Positions 25,847 through 35,690 are shown, counted from the stretch's first letter. The stretch: 64,000 bases of DNA from Fusibacter sp. A1 (GCF_004125825.1 NZ_QQWI01000004.1:248001-312000); one strand, 5' to 3'. A program made the numbers and translations. Notes: generated by a model not told the origin, from the sequence alone.

Positions 25847-27799
25847 TTACCCCCAGATGAATGTTCCTACTTGATAGACTAGCATGGCTACAAACCAAGC
25901 TATCGCCAACTGATAAACCACTGAGAAACCTGTCCACTTCCAAGAGTTGGTCTCTTTCTTTATCGCTCCGATAACCGCCACACAAGGTGTGTAGAGTAGG
26001 ACGAATACCAAGAAGGCATACGCAGCTATCGGTGTGAAAAACCCGCTCATGTTCTGGTAAAATCCTGCAGCTGTTATGTCCTCGGCAAAACCGAAGGCGA
26101 TCGCCATGTTCGACACAACCACTTCCTTGGCTACAAGACCTGTCAAAAGAGAAAGACCGGCCTGCCATGAACCGAATCCGAGAGGCGTAAGGAAGTAGCC
26201 GATGACTCCCCCGATGGAGGCGCCGAAGCTCTCATTCATCTCGACCATTCCACTAAAGTTGAAGTTCATCACAAACCATAAGATAACAGAAGCCGCGAAA
26301 ATGACGGTACCTGCCTTATATACATAACCTTTTACACGTTCCCATACGTGAATCAAAAGCGATTTCACACTTGGAAGCCTGTAAGGGGGAATCTCCATTA
26401 CAAAATGGGATTCTCCGGCCTTTAGAATTGTTTTTCTTAAGACAAACGCCGCAAGCAGCGCGATGACGATTCCTAAAAAGTATAACGAGCCCATGATAAG
26501 CGTTTCGTTGCCTGGGAAGAATGCTCCTGCAAACAGAACATATACAGGAAGTCTAGCACCACATGACATGAAGGGATTGATTAGAATCGTGAGCAACCTG
26601 TCCTTTTCGTTATCTAGGGTTCTTGTCGCCATGATCGCAGGCACATTACATCCGAACCCTAAGATCATTGGAATGAAAGCTTTGCCGTTGAGTCCGACTC
26701 TTCTTAAGTACTTGTCCATGATAAAGGCGACACGCGCCATATAGCCAGAATCCTCAAGAAAAGAGATTGCGATGAACATGATTGCGATATTGGGCACGAA
26801 GGTAAGGACTCCGCCTACACCCCCGATGATCCCATCCACGACAAGGGCTCTCATCCATTCGGCGACACCCATGGTGATAAATGCCTCACTGACCCAAACA
26901 CTGAGATAGTCGCTAAAGAACACGTCGATGTAATCAAGTCCGATGTTACCTAAATCAAAGGTCAGTTTGAACACGCCAAGCATCACCAGGATAAACATGG
27001 GAATCCCGAATACAGGATTTAACATCAGCGTATCCACCGCATCCGAAAGCTTATGGAAATTTCTGTTTTTTATGAAAAAATGATTTCTTGTGATGATTTC
27101 AACAGAATCGTATCGTTCCTTGGTCACCGCTTCTGTGATGTTCTGGAGTCCGTCCATCTTGATATTGTGCGTCAGAATAAAGGACTCATCTCCATCGATC
27201 ACACGTAGCGCGTCTTTTCTCTGAGGTAATTGCATCTGAAGCTTTTCAATCGCATCTTCCACTTTCTTTGAGTAGACCGGCGCCACCGGACGGTAGGCTA
27301 CTTTGCCTTCAGCAAGTGCGATGACACGTTCCATCACTTCTTCAAGTCCGCGCTTCTTTACAGCTACAATCGGTACGAAGTCCACTGCGAGCCTCTCGCT
27401 TAAACCATCAATATCTATCGTACCACCTGTTTTTTCAACCTCATCCATCATGTTGAGCGCAACCACCATCGGCGTGCCTGTTTCAATGATCTGGGTCGTC
27501 AAATAAAGGTTCCTCTCCAGTGCCGACGCGTCAACGATATTGATTACGACATCGACGGCATCGCTCATGATAAAATCGCGTGCGATCTTTTCTTCCAGGG
27601 AGTTTGGCGACAAGCTGTAGGTACCAGGCAGATCGATGACCTCTATCGTATAGTCGCCGTATCTGTATTCACCTGATTTTTTTTCAACTGTCACACCCGC
27701 CCAGTTTCCTACATAGTGTTTGGCGCCTGTATAGGCGTTGAATAATGTGGTTTTTCCGCAGTTTGGATTTCCTGCCAGAGCTACTCTGATCGTTGACAT
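25847..27799 (-). CDS. feoB: Ferrous iron transport protein B
   Basis: A 650-residue FeoB, the membrane Fe(II) transporter. The N-terminal G domain has GNPNCGKTT (G1), DLPGTYSL (G3) and NMMDE (G4), followed by the helical GDI-like region. The C-terminal half has two Gate-type membrane modules; GFGCNVPAIMATRT and the second-module GLVAKEVVVSNMA are characteristic. The start at 27799 is chosen because GAGGAG lies just upstream. The soluble linker is shorter than in E. coli. Together with feoA and the Cys-rich protein it forms an iron-regulated operon. Confidence 0.95.
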   Translation of the reverse strand: MSTIRVALAGNPNCGKTTLFNAYTGAKHYVGNWAGVTVEKKSGEYRYGDYTIEVIDLPGTYSLSPNSLEEKIARDFIMSDAVDVVINIVDASALERNLYLTTQIIETGTPMVVALNMMDEVEKTGGTIDIDGLSERLAVDFVPIVAVKKRGLEEVMERVIALAEGKVAYRPVAPVYSKKVEDAIEKLQMQLPQRKDALRVIDGDESFILTHNIKMDGLQNITEAVTKERYDSVEIITRNHFFIKNRNFHKLSDAVDTLMLNPVFGIPMFILVMLGVFKLTFDLGNIGLDYIDVFFSDYLSVWVSEAFITMGVAEWMRALVVDGIIGGVGGVLTFVPNIAIMFIAISFLEDSGYMARVAFIMDKYLRRVGLNGKAFIPMILGFGCNVPAIMATRTLDNEKDRLLTILINPFMSCGARLPVYVLFAGAFFPGNETLIMGSLYFLGIVIALLAAFVLRKTILKAGESHFVMEIPPYRLPSVKSLLIHVWERVKGYVYKAGTVIFAASVILWFVMNFNFSGMVEMNESFGASIGGVIGYFLTPLGFGSWQAGLSLLTGLVAKEVVVSNMAIAFGFAEDITAAGFYQNMSGFFTPIAAYAFLVFVLLYTPCVAVIGAIKKETNSWKWTGFSVVYQLAIAWFVAMLVYQVGTFIWG

Positions 27800-27833
27800 G
27801 CTATTACTCCTCATATATAATACGTTTTTGTAA

Positions 27834-27848
27834 TGAAAACCATTCTCA
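27834..27848. promoter_or_regulatory. Weak Fur-like box before feoB
   Basis: TGAAAACCATTCTCA matches the 7-1-7 Fur consensus TGATAATNATTATCA with three mismatches, in the 104-base gap between feoA and feoB. Confidence 0.3.
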
Positions 27849-27903
27849 TCGTCGAGCTTTTAAAAAGTATTGACTTGAGCCAATACTTTCTTATAATTGT
27901 CTA

Positions 27904-28125
27904 CTATGCTAATTCAACTTCGATTTTATCGATGATTCCTCTTCCAAGCGCCAGACGCGCACCTCTAACCTCGATGATCCAAGGTCCCAGTTTGGAATGT
28001 TTGACTATTTCTAATTTCACACCGTCGGTTAAGCCGAGATTGTTCAATTTTCTTTTGAGTTCTTTACCCCAAGAAATCTCTTTTAGCACTACGGTCTGTC
28101 CCTTTTTTGTATGTGATAAAGGCAT
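27904..28125 (-). CDS. feoA: Ferrous iron transport protein A
   Basis: A 73-residue SH3-like FeoA. The sequence LKRKLNNLGLTDGVKLEIV and the GPWIIEVRGARLALGRGI block are the usual small beta-barrel motif thought to bind and regulate FeoB in the cytoplasm. The ATG follows AGGAGGGATCG. It is the first gene of the feo operon, downstream of tandem Fur-like boxes. Confidence 0.92.
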   Translation of the reverse strand: MPLSHTKKGQTVVLKEISWGKELKRKLNNLGLTDGVKLEIVKHSKLGPWIIEVRGARLALGRGIIDKIEVELA

Positions 28126-28170
28126 ACGATCCCTCCTAGTTGAGTAGTAAATGACTATAGAATTTGATGC

Positions 28171-28185
28171 TGATAGTCGTTCTCA
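28171..28185. promoter_or_regulatory. Second Fur-like box of the feo promoter
   Basis: TGATAGTCGTTCTCA matches TGATAATNATTATCA with three mismatches, about 30 bases downstream of the stronger box and just past the predicted transcription start. Confidence 0.45.
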
Positions 28186-28199
28186 TATCTTATACCCTA

Positions 28200-28228
28200 A
28201 TCTTATTCGAATTGATACTCATTGTCAA
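28200..28228 (-). promoter_or_regulatory. feo promoter overlapped by a Fur box
   Basis: Minus strand TTGACA (28228-28223) and TAAGAT (28205-28200) with a 17-base spacer. The Fur box TGATACTCATTGTCA (28213-28227), with two mismatches to consensus, covers the -35 element, so repression under iron sufficiency is expected. Confidence 0.7.
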
Positions 28229-28277
28229 TACGTAAGCAATTATTAAGTGTCCAAATATCTGACACCTAATATTTTAC

Positions 28278-28760
28278 TTATAAATCAAACATGCTTCTCA
28301 CCCAAAGTTCAGCCCTTGTGAAGATTTCATCCTCATTTTGCTTCTCAATGTCGAACGCTTCCTGACCGATGATCTTAAAACCCTCAAGCGCATCGCCGAA
28401 TTTCTCAAAGATGTGTCCGCAGTCCTTGTCGAAAGTCGCAAACAGGGCGATCTGCTGATCCGTCCAAGTGGCAAGATCCAAGAAGGTCTGAATCGCCGAA
28501 GCGAAAGTTCCCATCCAAACCGGTGAACCGATAATGACGGTCTTGTACTTGGACAGGTCGATATCCGACTGCTCTAGAACCACCTGCTGATTTAAAAGGA
28601 CTTGAATCCTTCCTTTAATGTGCTTGCTCATGCTGTTTGGATCCAGATCATGGATAGGCTTAAGCGCCAACGTATCAAAGTTGAACTTTTTGGAAAGGTG
28701 CTCGGAGATACCTTTACAATTTCCTTCTAAAGAATAAAATACAATCAGCGTGTCGCTCAT
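28278..28760 (-). CDS. Flavodoxin-like protein
   Basis: A 160-residue flavodoxin-fold protein. The N-terminal LIVFYSLEGNCKGISEHL is the FMN phosphate loop (YSxxGN), and VIIGSPVWMGTFASAI is the second flavin-contact region. It is likely a cytoplasmic low-potential electron carrier or an NAD(P)H quinone reductase-like protein. Its start overlaps the stop of the upstream flavoprotein gene by four bases, so the two are translated together and may be redox partners. Confidence 0.85.
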   Translation of the reverse strand: MSDTLIVFYSLEGNCKGISEHLSKKFNFDTLALKPIHDLDPNSMSKHIKGRIQVLLNQQVVLEQSDIDLSKYKTVIIGSPVWMGTFASAIQTFLDLATWTDQQIALFATFDKDCGHIFEKFGDALEGFKIIGQEAFDIEKQNEDEIFTRAELWVRSMFDL

Positions 28761-29974
28761 TCAAGTTCCTCCTTCACGATCTGTTTTGCTGCAGAATATC
28801 CCATACTAAGTGCTGCTTGTATATTATACCCACCTGTATCGCCATCTATGTCAACAACTTCACCGACAGCGTATATTCTTTTGTGCTTTTTCAGCGCAAA
28901 GGTCTTTAGTGAGACCTCTTCAAGCGAAACACCGCCTGAGGTTGCCATCGCCTGTTTAAATCCGATCGCCTTGAAATCGCTTATTCTATAATCTGTAAAG
29001 ATCGCTCCTAGACTCTGCCTGTTCTTTTTGGATACCTCGCTCATCTTCAAGGTGGGGTCAATCCCAGATCGACTTAGGAGTTCCAGTATGAAGGCCTTTG
29101 GTAGGTCAAGCGTCTCCAGTACCGTCTTCAACTGCCTTTTTCCGTTTTGGGTCGCCGAATCGATAAGAAAACGGTCGAACTGGGACTTATCCATGTCCAA
29201 AAAATTAAAGGATAGGACATCGCCCGGTTCAAAGCTTCTGCTCGAATTCAAGATAAGCGGGCCTGAAAACCCCTTATGAGTGATAAGCAGGTCATCCGTA
29301 GACCTCAGGACCTGCCCGCCCTTTCTCAGGATCGTCAGTGTCACCCCTTTAAAGCTAAGTCCTGATAAAGGGGTAAAGGCGTCACTTAATGAGATACCCG
29401 TAAGCGCCGGCTTGATGGCCATAATGTCTACGCCAAGCGCCTTGAACCAGGCATAGGCGTCTCCTGTGGTCCCCAGAAGCGGATAACTTGCTCCCCCAGT
29501 CGCCACAACAACCGTCGATGCTGTATACTCATCCTTAAGTGTTCTGACCAGCCACTTCCCATCCACAGCCTCCACACCGGTCACCGGTTCATCCATGAGG
29601 ATCTTCACCTTAAACTCTTTCAGCGCGCCGGCAAATGCTTCGATGACACTGCTGCTTTTCAGACTTTTAGGAAAAACCTTGCCATCTTCCCTGATCAAAG
29701 GCTCAACGCCAAGTGATCTGAGGTAGGCGATCGCATCTCTTGCGTCGAATGCTTTTAGGGCATGTCTCAGCTGTTTTCCTTTTGTTCCATAATGGGTCAT
29801 GAGGATATCCTTATCCTCATCGTGCGTATAATTGCACATCCCGCCTCCTGAGGCAAGTATTTTTTTACCCAAGACCTTGTTTTTTTCGATAATTGTGGTT
29901 TCAAGACCGGCTCTGGCGCATTCAAGTGCGCAGATCAGTCCAGACGGGCCACTGCCAATAACGATTACGCTCAT
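28757..29974 (-). CDS. HI0933/BaiN family FAD-dependent oxidoreductase
   Basis: A 405-residue flavoprotein. The N-terminal VIVIGSGPSGLICALECARAG dinucleotide motif binds FAD; KKILASGGGMCNYTH, the LLGTTGDAYAW segment and the final YAVGEVVDIDGDTGGYNIQAAL block are diagnostic of the HI0933 family. Members such as BaiN have been proposed to act on bile acid intermediates, but most remain uncharacterised, so a substrate is not assigned. It is transcribed with the flavodoxin and away from the BrxD-like ATPase. Confidence 0.88.
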   Translation of the reverse strand: MSVIVIGSGPSGLICALECARAGLETTIIEKNKVLGKKILASGGGMCNYTHDEDKDILMTHYGTKGKQLRHALKAFDARDAIAYLRSLGVEPLIREDGKVFPKSLKSSSVIEAFAGALKEFKVKILMDEPVTGVEAVDGKWLVRTLKDEYTASTVVVATGGASYPLLGTTGDAYAWFKALGVDIMAIKPALTGISLSDAFTPLSGLSFKGVTLTILRKGGQVLRSTDDLLITHKGFSGPLILNSSRSFEPGDVLSFNFLDMDKSQFDRFLIDSATQNGKRQLKTVLETLDLPKAFILELLSRSGIDPTLKMSEVSKKNRQSLGAIFTDYRISDFKAIGFKQAMATSGGVSLEEVSLKTFALKKHKRIYAVGEVVDIDGDTGGYNIQAALSMGYSAAKQIVKEELE

Positions 29975-30066
29975 CGCAACCTCCCCTTAATCGGATAGTC
30001 AACTTAACTGATACATTGTTTTTATTGTAAAATTACTCTAGAATGGTAATGAAGGAGGTGACCGCT

Positions 30067-31281
30067 TTGACACAGACCGACGCACTTGTCTTACTAAACG
30101 CATTTAGAATGGGAGTCGTTCCAGGACCCATACTTAGTGGTACGATCGACAGAAAGAAAATCACCGACAGGTTGAGACTTTTTATCGAGGAACTGGAAAA
30201 CAATAAGACAAACGCACTTCTGATAAAAGGTGAATACGGCAGCGGTAAAAGTCATACGCTCAGTCACTTTAGGTATGAGGCCGTCAAACGTGGTTTTGTC
30301 GTTTCTCAAATCACGATCGATCAGGGATTCAAGTTAAACCGCCTGGATGAGCTATACCATGAAATCATGCACAACCTATATGCCACAGACGGTTCAAACA
30401 TGGCCTCATTCGAAGACATGTTCGGCATTTGGATCGATAATTTAAGGCACTCACCGGACCGGAGCCTTGCAAGCCATCAGATCAAATTCGTCATCGATGA
30501 GATGAACAGGCATCACGATTCCTTCAGCAGGGCCTTTTTAGGCTATATCAGGGCATCCCTTGTAAACGACACCGAAAAGGCTCACGTATGCGCAGCCTGG
30601 CTTCGTGGTGATAAGAATATTCCCGCAGCTGCAAAACGCGATTTTGGAATCGTCGGGACAATCGATCAGAACAACGCCTTTCACTTTATCAAGGCTTTCT
30701 CACATCTTGTGACACTACTCGGCCATAAGGGACTCATACTTATGATCGACGAGCTGGACCTGATCCGCAGCTTAAGGGCGGACAGCAGAACGTCGACCTA
30801 TGCGACCCTAAGAGAAATCATCGATTCGCAATTTGGAGGAGCACTTGGAAATTTCGGGGTCATCCTTGCCGGAACTCCAGAGTTTTACATGGATCCCTCA
30901 ACAGGAGTTGCAAGCCATATTCCCCTTGCCCAGCGTTTCGGCCTTGTAGAAGGTATGAAAAACCATCAGGAGCAACTCTTTGATATCGCATCTCTGACAA
31001 CCGATGACTTATACCTGATCAGTGAGAACATCATGAGTATCTACCAGGTCGCCTACGCTCAGATGGAGATGCCTACCTTCGAAAACGCCTGCCATTTGGT
31101 CCTTATGGAGATGAAAAAAAGTAAGCTCGCCTTTTCTTCCATCACCATCCGAATGTTCATCCAGCAATTCATCTCGCTCCTTGACGAGATGAGAAAACAC
31201 CCTCACCAGAAAATCTATCAGTCTAACCTGACGTTTGAGCTGACTGAAAACGGTGAGATGCGGTTTAAAAATAGATTATAG
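30067..31281 (+). CDS. BrxD-like P-loop ATPase (DUF2791), orphan
   Basis: A 404-residue AAA-type ATPase. I choose TTG at 30067 as start since AAGGAGGTG ends six bases before it; an in-frame ATG at 30043 has no ribosome binding site. Walker A is GEYGSGKSHT at about 55-64; Walker B is LILMIDELD. The opening NAFRMGVVPGP and QITIDQGFKLNRLDELYHEI are typical of the DUF2791 family, which includes BrxD of type 2 BREX defence. No BREX methylase, phosphatase or helicase gene is nearby, so a standalone role is likely. Function unknown. Confidence 0.75.
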   Translation: MTQTDALVLLNAFRMGVVPGPILSGTIDRKKITDRLRLFIEELENNKTNALLIKGEYGSGKSHTLSHFRYEAVKRGFVVSQITIDQGFKLNRLDELYHEIMHNLYATDGSNMASFEDMFGIWIDNLRHSPDRSLASHQIKFVIDEMNRHHDSFSRAFLGYIRASLVNDTEKAHVCAAWLRGDKNIPAAAKRDFGIVGTIDQNNAFHFIKAFSHLVTLLGHKGLILMIDELDLIRSLRADSRTSTYATLREIIDSQFGGALGNFGVILAGTPEFYMDPSTGVASHIPLAQRFGLVEGMKNHQEQLFDIASLTTDDLYLISENIMSIYQVAYAQMEMPTFENACHLVLMEMKKSKLAFSSITIRMFIQQFISLLDEMRKHPHQKIYQSNLTFELTENGEMRFKNRL

Positions 31282-31295
31282 CTGAACAGATTATA

Positions 31296-31323
31296 ATAAA
31301 GAGAATGCCTATGCATTCTCTTT
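31296..31323. terminator. Bidirectional terminator
   Basis: AAAGAGAATGC (31298-31308) with GCATTCTCTTT (31313-31323) and a four-base loop. It serves the BrxD-like gene and includes the stop codon of the convergent GGDEF gene. Confidence 0.75.
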
Positions 31324-33540
31324 ACTCTTATAGTTATGTACTTCCACACGGTTTCTGCCTTTGTTCTTCGCTTCATACAGGCATTCGTCTGCAAAAAGGA
31401 TGAGCATTCTGCGTTCGTCGTTTTCTTTGGGTACGATGGTCGCAAGTCCGATACTGATCGTCAGAAAACCTGTCGTCGTCATTTCATTGATGATTCCAAG
31501 CTCAGAAATGGCTGTCCTCAGTTCCTGAGCGAGAACATACGCCTCCTCTGAGGTGATGTCCGTCATCACAGCCACAAACTCCTCTCCACCATATCTGGCA
31601 AACAGACGTCCGCTAAACCTAAACGCCTTGTTTAGCTTTTGCGCGACCGCTATCAATACTTCGTCACCCTTTAAATGTCCATAATGGTCGTTAAACATTT
31701 TAAAGTAGTCTATATCAATCATCATCAGATGGATTTCTGTCTTTTTAATCATCGCGATTTCAAAGAGCTGCTCAAAGACATCTTCAAACCGCCTTCTGTT
31801 AGGCACCTTTGTCAGACCGTCTATCTCAGAAATGTTCTTTAGCTCTGCGTTTAACCTCTCGAGCTCCCTTTGGGCCTTAAGCCTCGTTGTGATTTCCTGT
31901 TCCAGTTTTTTCGACTTTTTCGCATTGTTTATCGCGATGGCAAGATAAGCGCTTAGGGCGTTTATCAAATCGAACTGGTCCTCATCATAACCATCCTTTT
32001 CATAACACTGCACAGAACACACACCTATGACATTGTCATTATAACGTAGCGGCACACAAATCAGTGATTGTACGGCAATCTCGTTTGTCACAAGCATCTT
32101 CTCGCTAAACTCAGGCATTTCTAAAGCGACATCACCAGACCTTACCAGCGACGACTCACGATAGACTTTTGCCAAAAGGCTATTGGGATCCTCTATCGAA
32201 ATGCAAATATCCGACTCGAGTTGACCTTCTTCAAAAGTGGTCAGGTTCACAAGATGCGTGCCCTCATCGTTGAGCATCACCATGATAAAGGCGTCGATAG
32301 GCATATGCGATCTCAAACTGTTGAACACCGAAAACATGATCTCTGAAAGGTCCAGTGTGGATGTGATCTGCTGACCGATCTTACTGATCAGCTGAATGCG
32401 TGTATACGCTTGTTCCAGTTGGTTCTTTTTTGCCACAAGCTCATCAGACTTTAGTCTTAGCTCTTCATTCTTCTGTTTGACCACCGCTCTTTCTTCCAAA
32501 GACTCCTCGATTTCAAACCTGATCTGCATCGCATTGATCTGTTGAAGATTGATCTGCTTGCTATGTTCCTTCTCAAGCGTCTGATACGCCTTGAAGTACT
32601 CTATGGACTTTTCTTGATCCCCTATCAGATCATATGCCTTTGCAAGCTCCACATGCAGTTCCATACGTGGAATCAAATTACCTTCCTTCAACGACAGACT
32701 CCTTGCGAACTCAAGAATTTCGATGATTTCGGTCAGGTCCGCGCCCAGCTGTCCCTTCAGCTTGGAATAGTAGATGATGGTCCTGATCAAGTTCCTGTTG
32801 TCCTCCAACTGCTGGCAGATCTCGATGGATTCCTTATACCTGGCATCCATCAACTCGTACTCACCTCTACCGAAGTGAACGATCATCTCCACGTATTTCA
32901 CATGCGAGAGTTCCAGATCGACATTCTCCCGATTGGAGAGCTCGTACACTTGATTGCAGTAGTCCATCGCCTTTTCATAGGCTTTTCTCATCGCCTCGAT
33001 TTCACCTAGGTTGATCAGGATGATCGACTTGAGCCTGTGGTATAGGTTGCGATTGGATGTGGTTTCATCCAGATGCTTGTAGGCAAGCTCGTAATAATGG
33101 TATGCGCTGTCGATATCGCCAAGGTCGTTGTAGAGTTCACCGATGTTATTGGCACCGACACTCATCACAAGCTCCACCTTATGCTCCTCACCCAGTCGCA
33201 TGGTCTTCATATAGGCGTTGAGCGCCCTATCCGTGACACCAAGCTCGGCAAGTGCGTTACCTTTTGAATTGAACGCTTTACATAGCATGGTATAGTTTTC
33301 ATGATCATAACACATGGCAATCAGATGATTGATTGAATTTAGCGACTGGCTGTAATGGCTTAATGTGAGTTCTATGTTTGCTTTTTTTAAAAGCAACTCA
33401 AAATAGAAGTCGAGGTCGTCCTGCGCTTCAACACTTCCTAACAGGTCCTCCACCAGCTCATAGGCCTTAATAGGGTTCGTCGACATTGCCATATTCAGCT
33501 CATTGCTAAGTATTCCTATCTCTTGTTGGCTTAGTCCCAT
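31309..33540 (-). CDS. TPR-GAF-GGDEF diguanylate cyclase (paralogue 1)
   Basis: A 743-residue cytoplasmic protein. The first 350 residues are TPR-like helical repeats, then a coiled coil (about 355-405), a GAF domain (about 410-560) and a GGDEF domain with an intact RYGGEEF active site. No membrane helix is present. The start at 33540 is chosen because GAGGAG sits seven bases before it. Predicted to make c-di-GMP in response to a small molecule or protein bound by the GAF or TPR part. It follows a paralogue with the same architecture, indicating tandem duplication. Confidence 0.86.
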   Translation of the reverse strand: MGLSQQEIGILSNELNMAMSTNPIKAYELVEDLLGSVEAQDDLDFYFELLLKKANIELTLSHYSQSLNSINHLIAMCYDHENYTMLCKAFNSKGNALAELGVTDRALNAYMKTMRLGEEHKVELVMSVGANNIGELYNDLGDIDSAYHYYELAYKHLDETTSNRNLYHRLKSIILINLGEIEAMRKAYEKAMDYCNQVYELSNRENVDLELSHVKYVEMIVHFGRGEYELMDARYKESIEICQQLEDNRNLIRTIIYYSKLKGQLGADLTEIIEILEFARSLSLKEGNLIPRMELHVELAKAYDLIGDQEKSIEYFKAYQTLEKEHSKQINLQQINAMQIRFEIEESLEERAVVKQKNEELRLKSDELVAKKNQLEQAYTRIQLISKIGQQITSTLDLSEIMFSVFNSLRSHMPIDAFIMVMLNDEGTHLVNLTTFEEGQLESDICISIEDPNSLLAKVYRESSLVRSGDVALEMPEFSEKMLVTNEIAVQSLICVPLRYNDNVIGVCSVQCYEKDGYDEDQFDLINALSAYLAIAINNAKKSKKLEQEITTRLKAQRELERLNAELKNISEIDGLTKVPNRRRFEDVFEQLFEIAMIKKTEIHLMMIDIDYFKMFNDHYGHLKGDEVLIAVAQKLNKAFRFSGRLFARYGGEEFVAVMTDITSEEAYVLAQELRTAISELGIINEMTTTGFLTISIGLATIVPKENDERRMLILFADECLYEAKNKGRNRVEVHNYKSKENA

Positions 33541-33551
33541 AACGCCACTCC

Positions 33552-35690
33552 TCATGCAGTCGAAATTTGATTTCGTCCTTGTAATTTGGCACGGTACAGT
33601 TGTTGATCGGCAGCCTTGATCAAATTGTAAAAATCAGCTTCCTTTGTTAGAATCCCAGTATGTATGCCGATACTGATCGTCACCTTGTCATTCAGATCCA
33701 AAAGGGTTGTCAGTCCCTTAACTTCTTCTAAGAGTTCTACGCAGGCTTGGCCGATCGCTCTGACATGAATTGCCGATGCGATCACAAGAAACTCTTCCCC
33801 GCCAAATCTTGTCACTAAAAAATCGTCCTTAACAAATTTATCCTTAATCAGTTTCCCAAGCAATTTCAGCAGCCTATCGCCATTGACATGTCCATGGGTG
33901 TCGTTAAAGCGCTTAAAATGATCAAGGTCCATCACGGTCACCACCATCTCACATGGCATAGGCGTACTCATCATCCACTGCGAAATGCCATTTGCAAGTC
34001 CCGTCCTATTGAACAATCCGGTCAATGGGTCCATGCTCGATTTTTCTTTCAGTTCGAAATTCTTATCCCTTAAGGCGACTAAGGTATGATGGTGCATGAC
34101 CTGCTGTTTGGCGATTTCCTTTTGTTTGTCGTGAAGGTTTAAAGCACCGGCGACCACCAGGCCGAACAGATTGAACAGGGCCTCGTCGTAGTCGCTGTAG
34201 TAATCGATATGATGGTGCTGCACACTGATCACTCCAATGGAGTTTTCGCATGTCAAAAGCGGAACAAACATCATCGACTGTGATGGTCCGGCCCCTTTAT
34301 CCTTTCCCTTAAATGACTGATTGAAATCAAAGCTATCACTTCCTATTCTGACCGTCTGCTTCGAGCTGATCGCATGATAGGCATAGCTTGGAAAGGTCAG
34401 GTCCTGTTTGAAGTTCCTAAGGATTTCACCTTTTGATTCTATGTACTCGAAATCGATGAGCTGCTTGTCCTCCGATAAAAATCCGACTAAAAAATCTGAA
34501 TAGCCGATCATCCTTGGAAGGTGGGTGGTACACAAGCGGTAGATGTCGTCCTTTGACCTAGTCTTTGCAAGCGCCATCGAAAACCGCTCAAGTTCATCAA
34601 GCTTTTGAGTGGCGATATTTAGCGCTTTGGTTTCCTTCACCAGATTGACGTTCATCTCTTCAAGTAAGGCCGACTGCCTGTTGGCAATCACCTTTTCACT
34701 TTTGAGCCTATGCCTTTCGACATTGGCGTTGAGTCTGTCAATCTGCTGCTTCTTGATATGCCGGTGGATCTCACTGCTGAGTTCCACATGTTTTCTATGG
34801 TTTTCAAGACATTGTTCAATGTTGCCCGACTTTTCATATAAACAACCCAGTTCATAAAAACTATTGCCGATGAGTCGTGCCAGATCCAACTCGATCAAGG
34901 CTTCAGTCGCATGTTCAAAACACTCAGTAGCGGACTGTGTCTCCCCGAGTCTCAGGTAGACCTCAGCCATTCGCTTGTTGAGCATAGCAAGATCCTTTTT
35001 AATATCAGTTTTTAAAAACTGATGTTTTGCCCTTCTAAAACAAGCAAGTGCCTCACGCTCTCTTCCGACTGAGGCAAGTATCCTCCCCTTGCTTTCTAGA
35101 GCGAAGCCCAGCCACCGCTTGCCGAGCTGTTGCTCGATTTTCATCACGACCTCGTCGATCAGTTCGAGGGCTTTGTCCTGTTGGCCTACTCCGGAAAGAG
35201 CGAAAGCATAGTGGCAATACATTCCTAAATGGCCGTTTCCGCCATAATCGTCATTTTCAATCGCCTTTTCAAAATAACCGCAGGCTTCACGGTATGCCTG
35301 AAGGTCGTTCGATATGTATCCCAGATTGTTATATAGTTTATAAAGCAGGTCATTTCTGTTCATCAGCTTCGCACGATAAACCGACTGCTGATACAGATCA
35401 TGAGCTTCGACAAAATATCCTTGGATATTGAGCACACCCGCTTTTAGATTCAGCCATTTTGTTTCTTCGAGTAGAGATAAGCTTGCGTTAGAAAGAGCGT
35501 AATCAGAGAGGGCTTTGGCACTTTGGTAATTGCCGGTCAAATAAGTGCCTTTCGCTATCAGATACAGCAGTTCAAACCGCTTGTGGCTATCCATATGGTA
35601 GGCATGGCAATAATGCCTTCGAATTTCTTCAATTGCATTTTGCGGATGGTATTCAAGTTGTTTTTCAAGCCTCTGATAGTCCCACTTCAT
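33552..35690 (-). CDS. TPR-GAF-GGDEF diguanylate cyclase (paralogue 2)
   Basis: A 712-residue cytoplasmic protein with the same order of parts as its downstream neighbour: TPR repeats (to about 330), coiled coil, GAF domain (about 385-535) and GGDEF domain with an intact RFGGEEF. MDPLTGLFNR marks the GGDEF start. GGGGGAACTATC precedes the ATG. The stop is 11 bases before the chosen start of paralogue 1, so both are probably on one mRNA. The two proteins differ clearly in sequence, so the duplication is not recent. Confidence 0.86.
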   Translation of the reverse strand: MKWDYQRLEKQLEYHPQNAIEEIRRHYCHAYHMDSHKRFELLYLIAKGTYLTGNYQSAKALSDYALSNASLSLLEETKWLNLKAGVLNIQGYFVEAHDLYQQSVYRAKLMNRNDLLYKLYNNLGYISNDLQAYREACGYFEKAIENDDYGGNGHLGMYCHYAFALSGVGQQDKALELIDEVVMKIEQQLGKRWLGFALESKGRILASVGREREALACFRRAKHQFLKTDIKKDLAMLNKRMAEVYLRLGETQSATECFEHATEALIELDLARLIGNSFYELGCLYEKSGNIEQCLENHRKHVELSSEIHRHIKKQQIDRLNANVERHRLKSEKVIANRQSALLEEMNVNLVKETKALNIATQKLDELERFSMALAKTRSKDDIYRLCTTHLPRMIGYSDFLVGFLSEDKQLIDFEYIESKGEILRNFKQDLTFPSYAYHAISSKQTVRIGSDSFDFNQSFKGKDKGAGPSQSMMFVPLLTCENSIGVISVQHHHIDYYSDYDEALFNLFGLVVAGALNLHDKQKEIAKQQVMHHHTLVALRDKNFELKEKSSMDPLTGLFNRTGLANGISQWMMSTPMPCEMVVTVMDLDHFKRFNDTHGHVNGDRLLKLLGKLIKDKFVKDDFLVTRFGGEEFLVIASAIHVRAIGQACVELLEEVKGLTTLLDLNDKVTISIGIHTGILTKEADFYNLIKAADQQLYRAKLQGRNQISTA

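Noticed and set aside
30067-31281. Part of a BREX defence island
   Set aside because: No other BREX component is found around it; neighbours are housekeeping or signalling genes.
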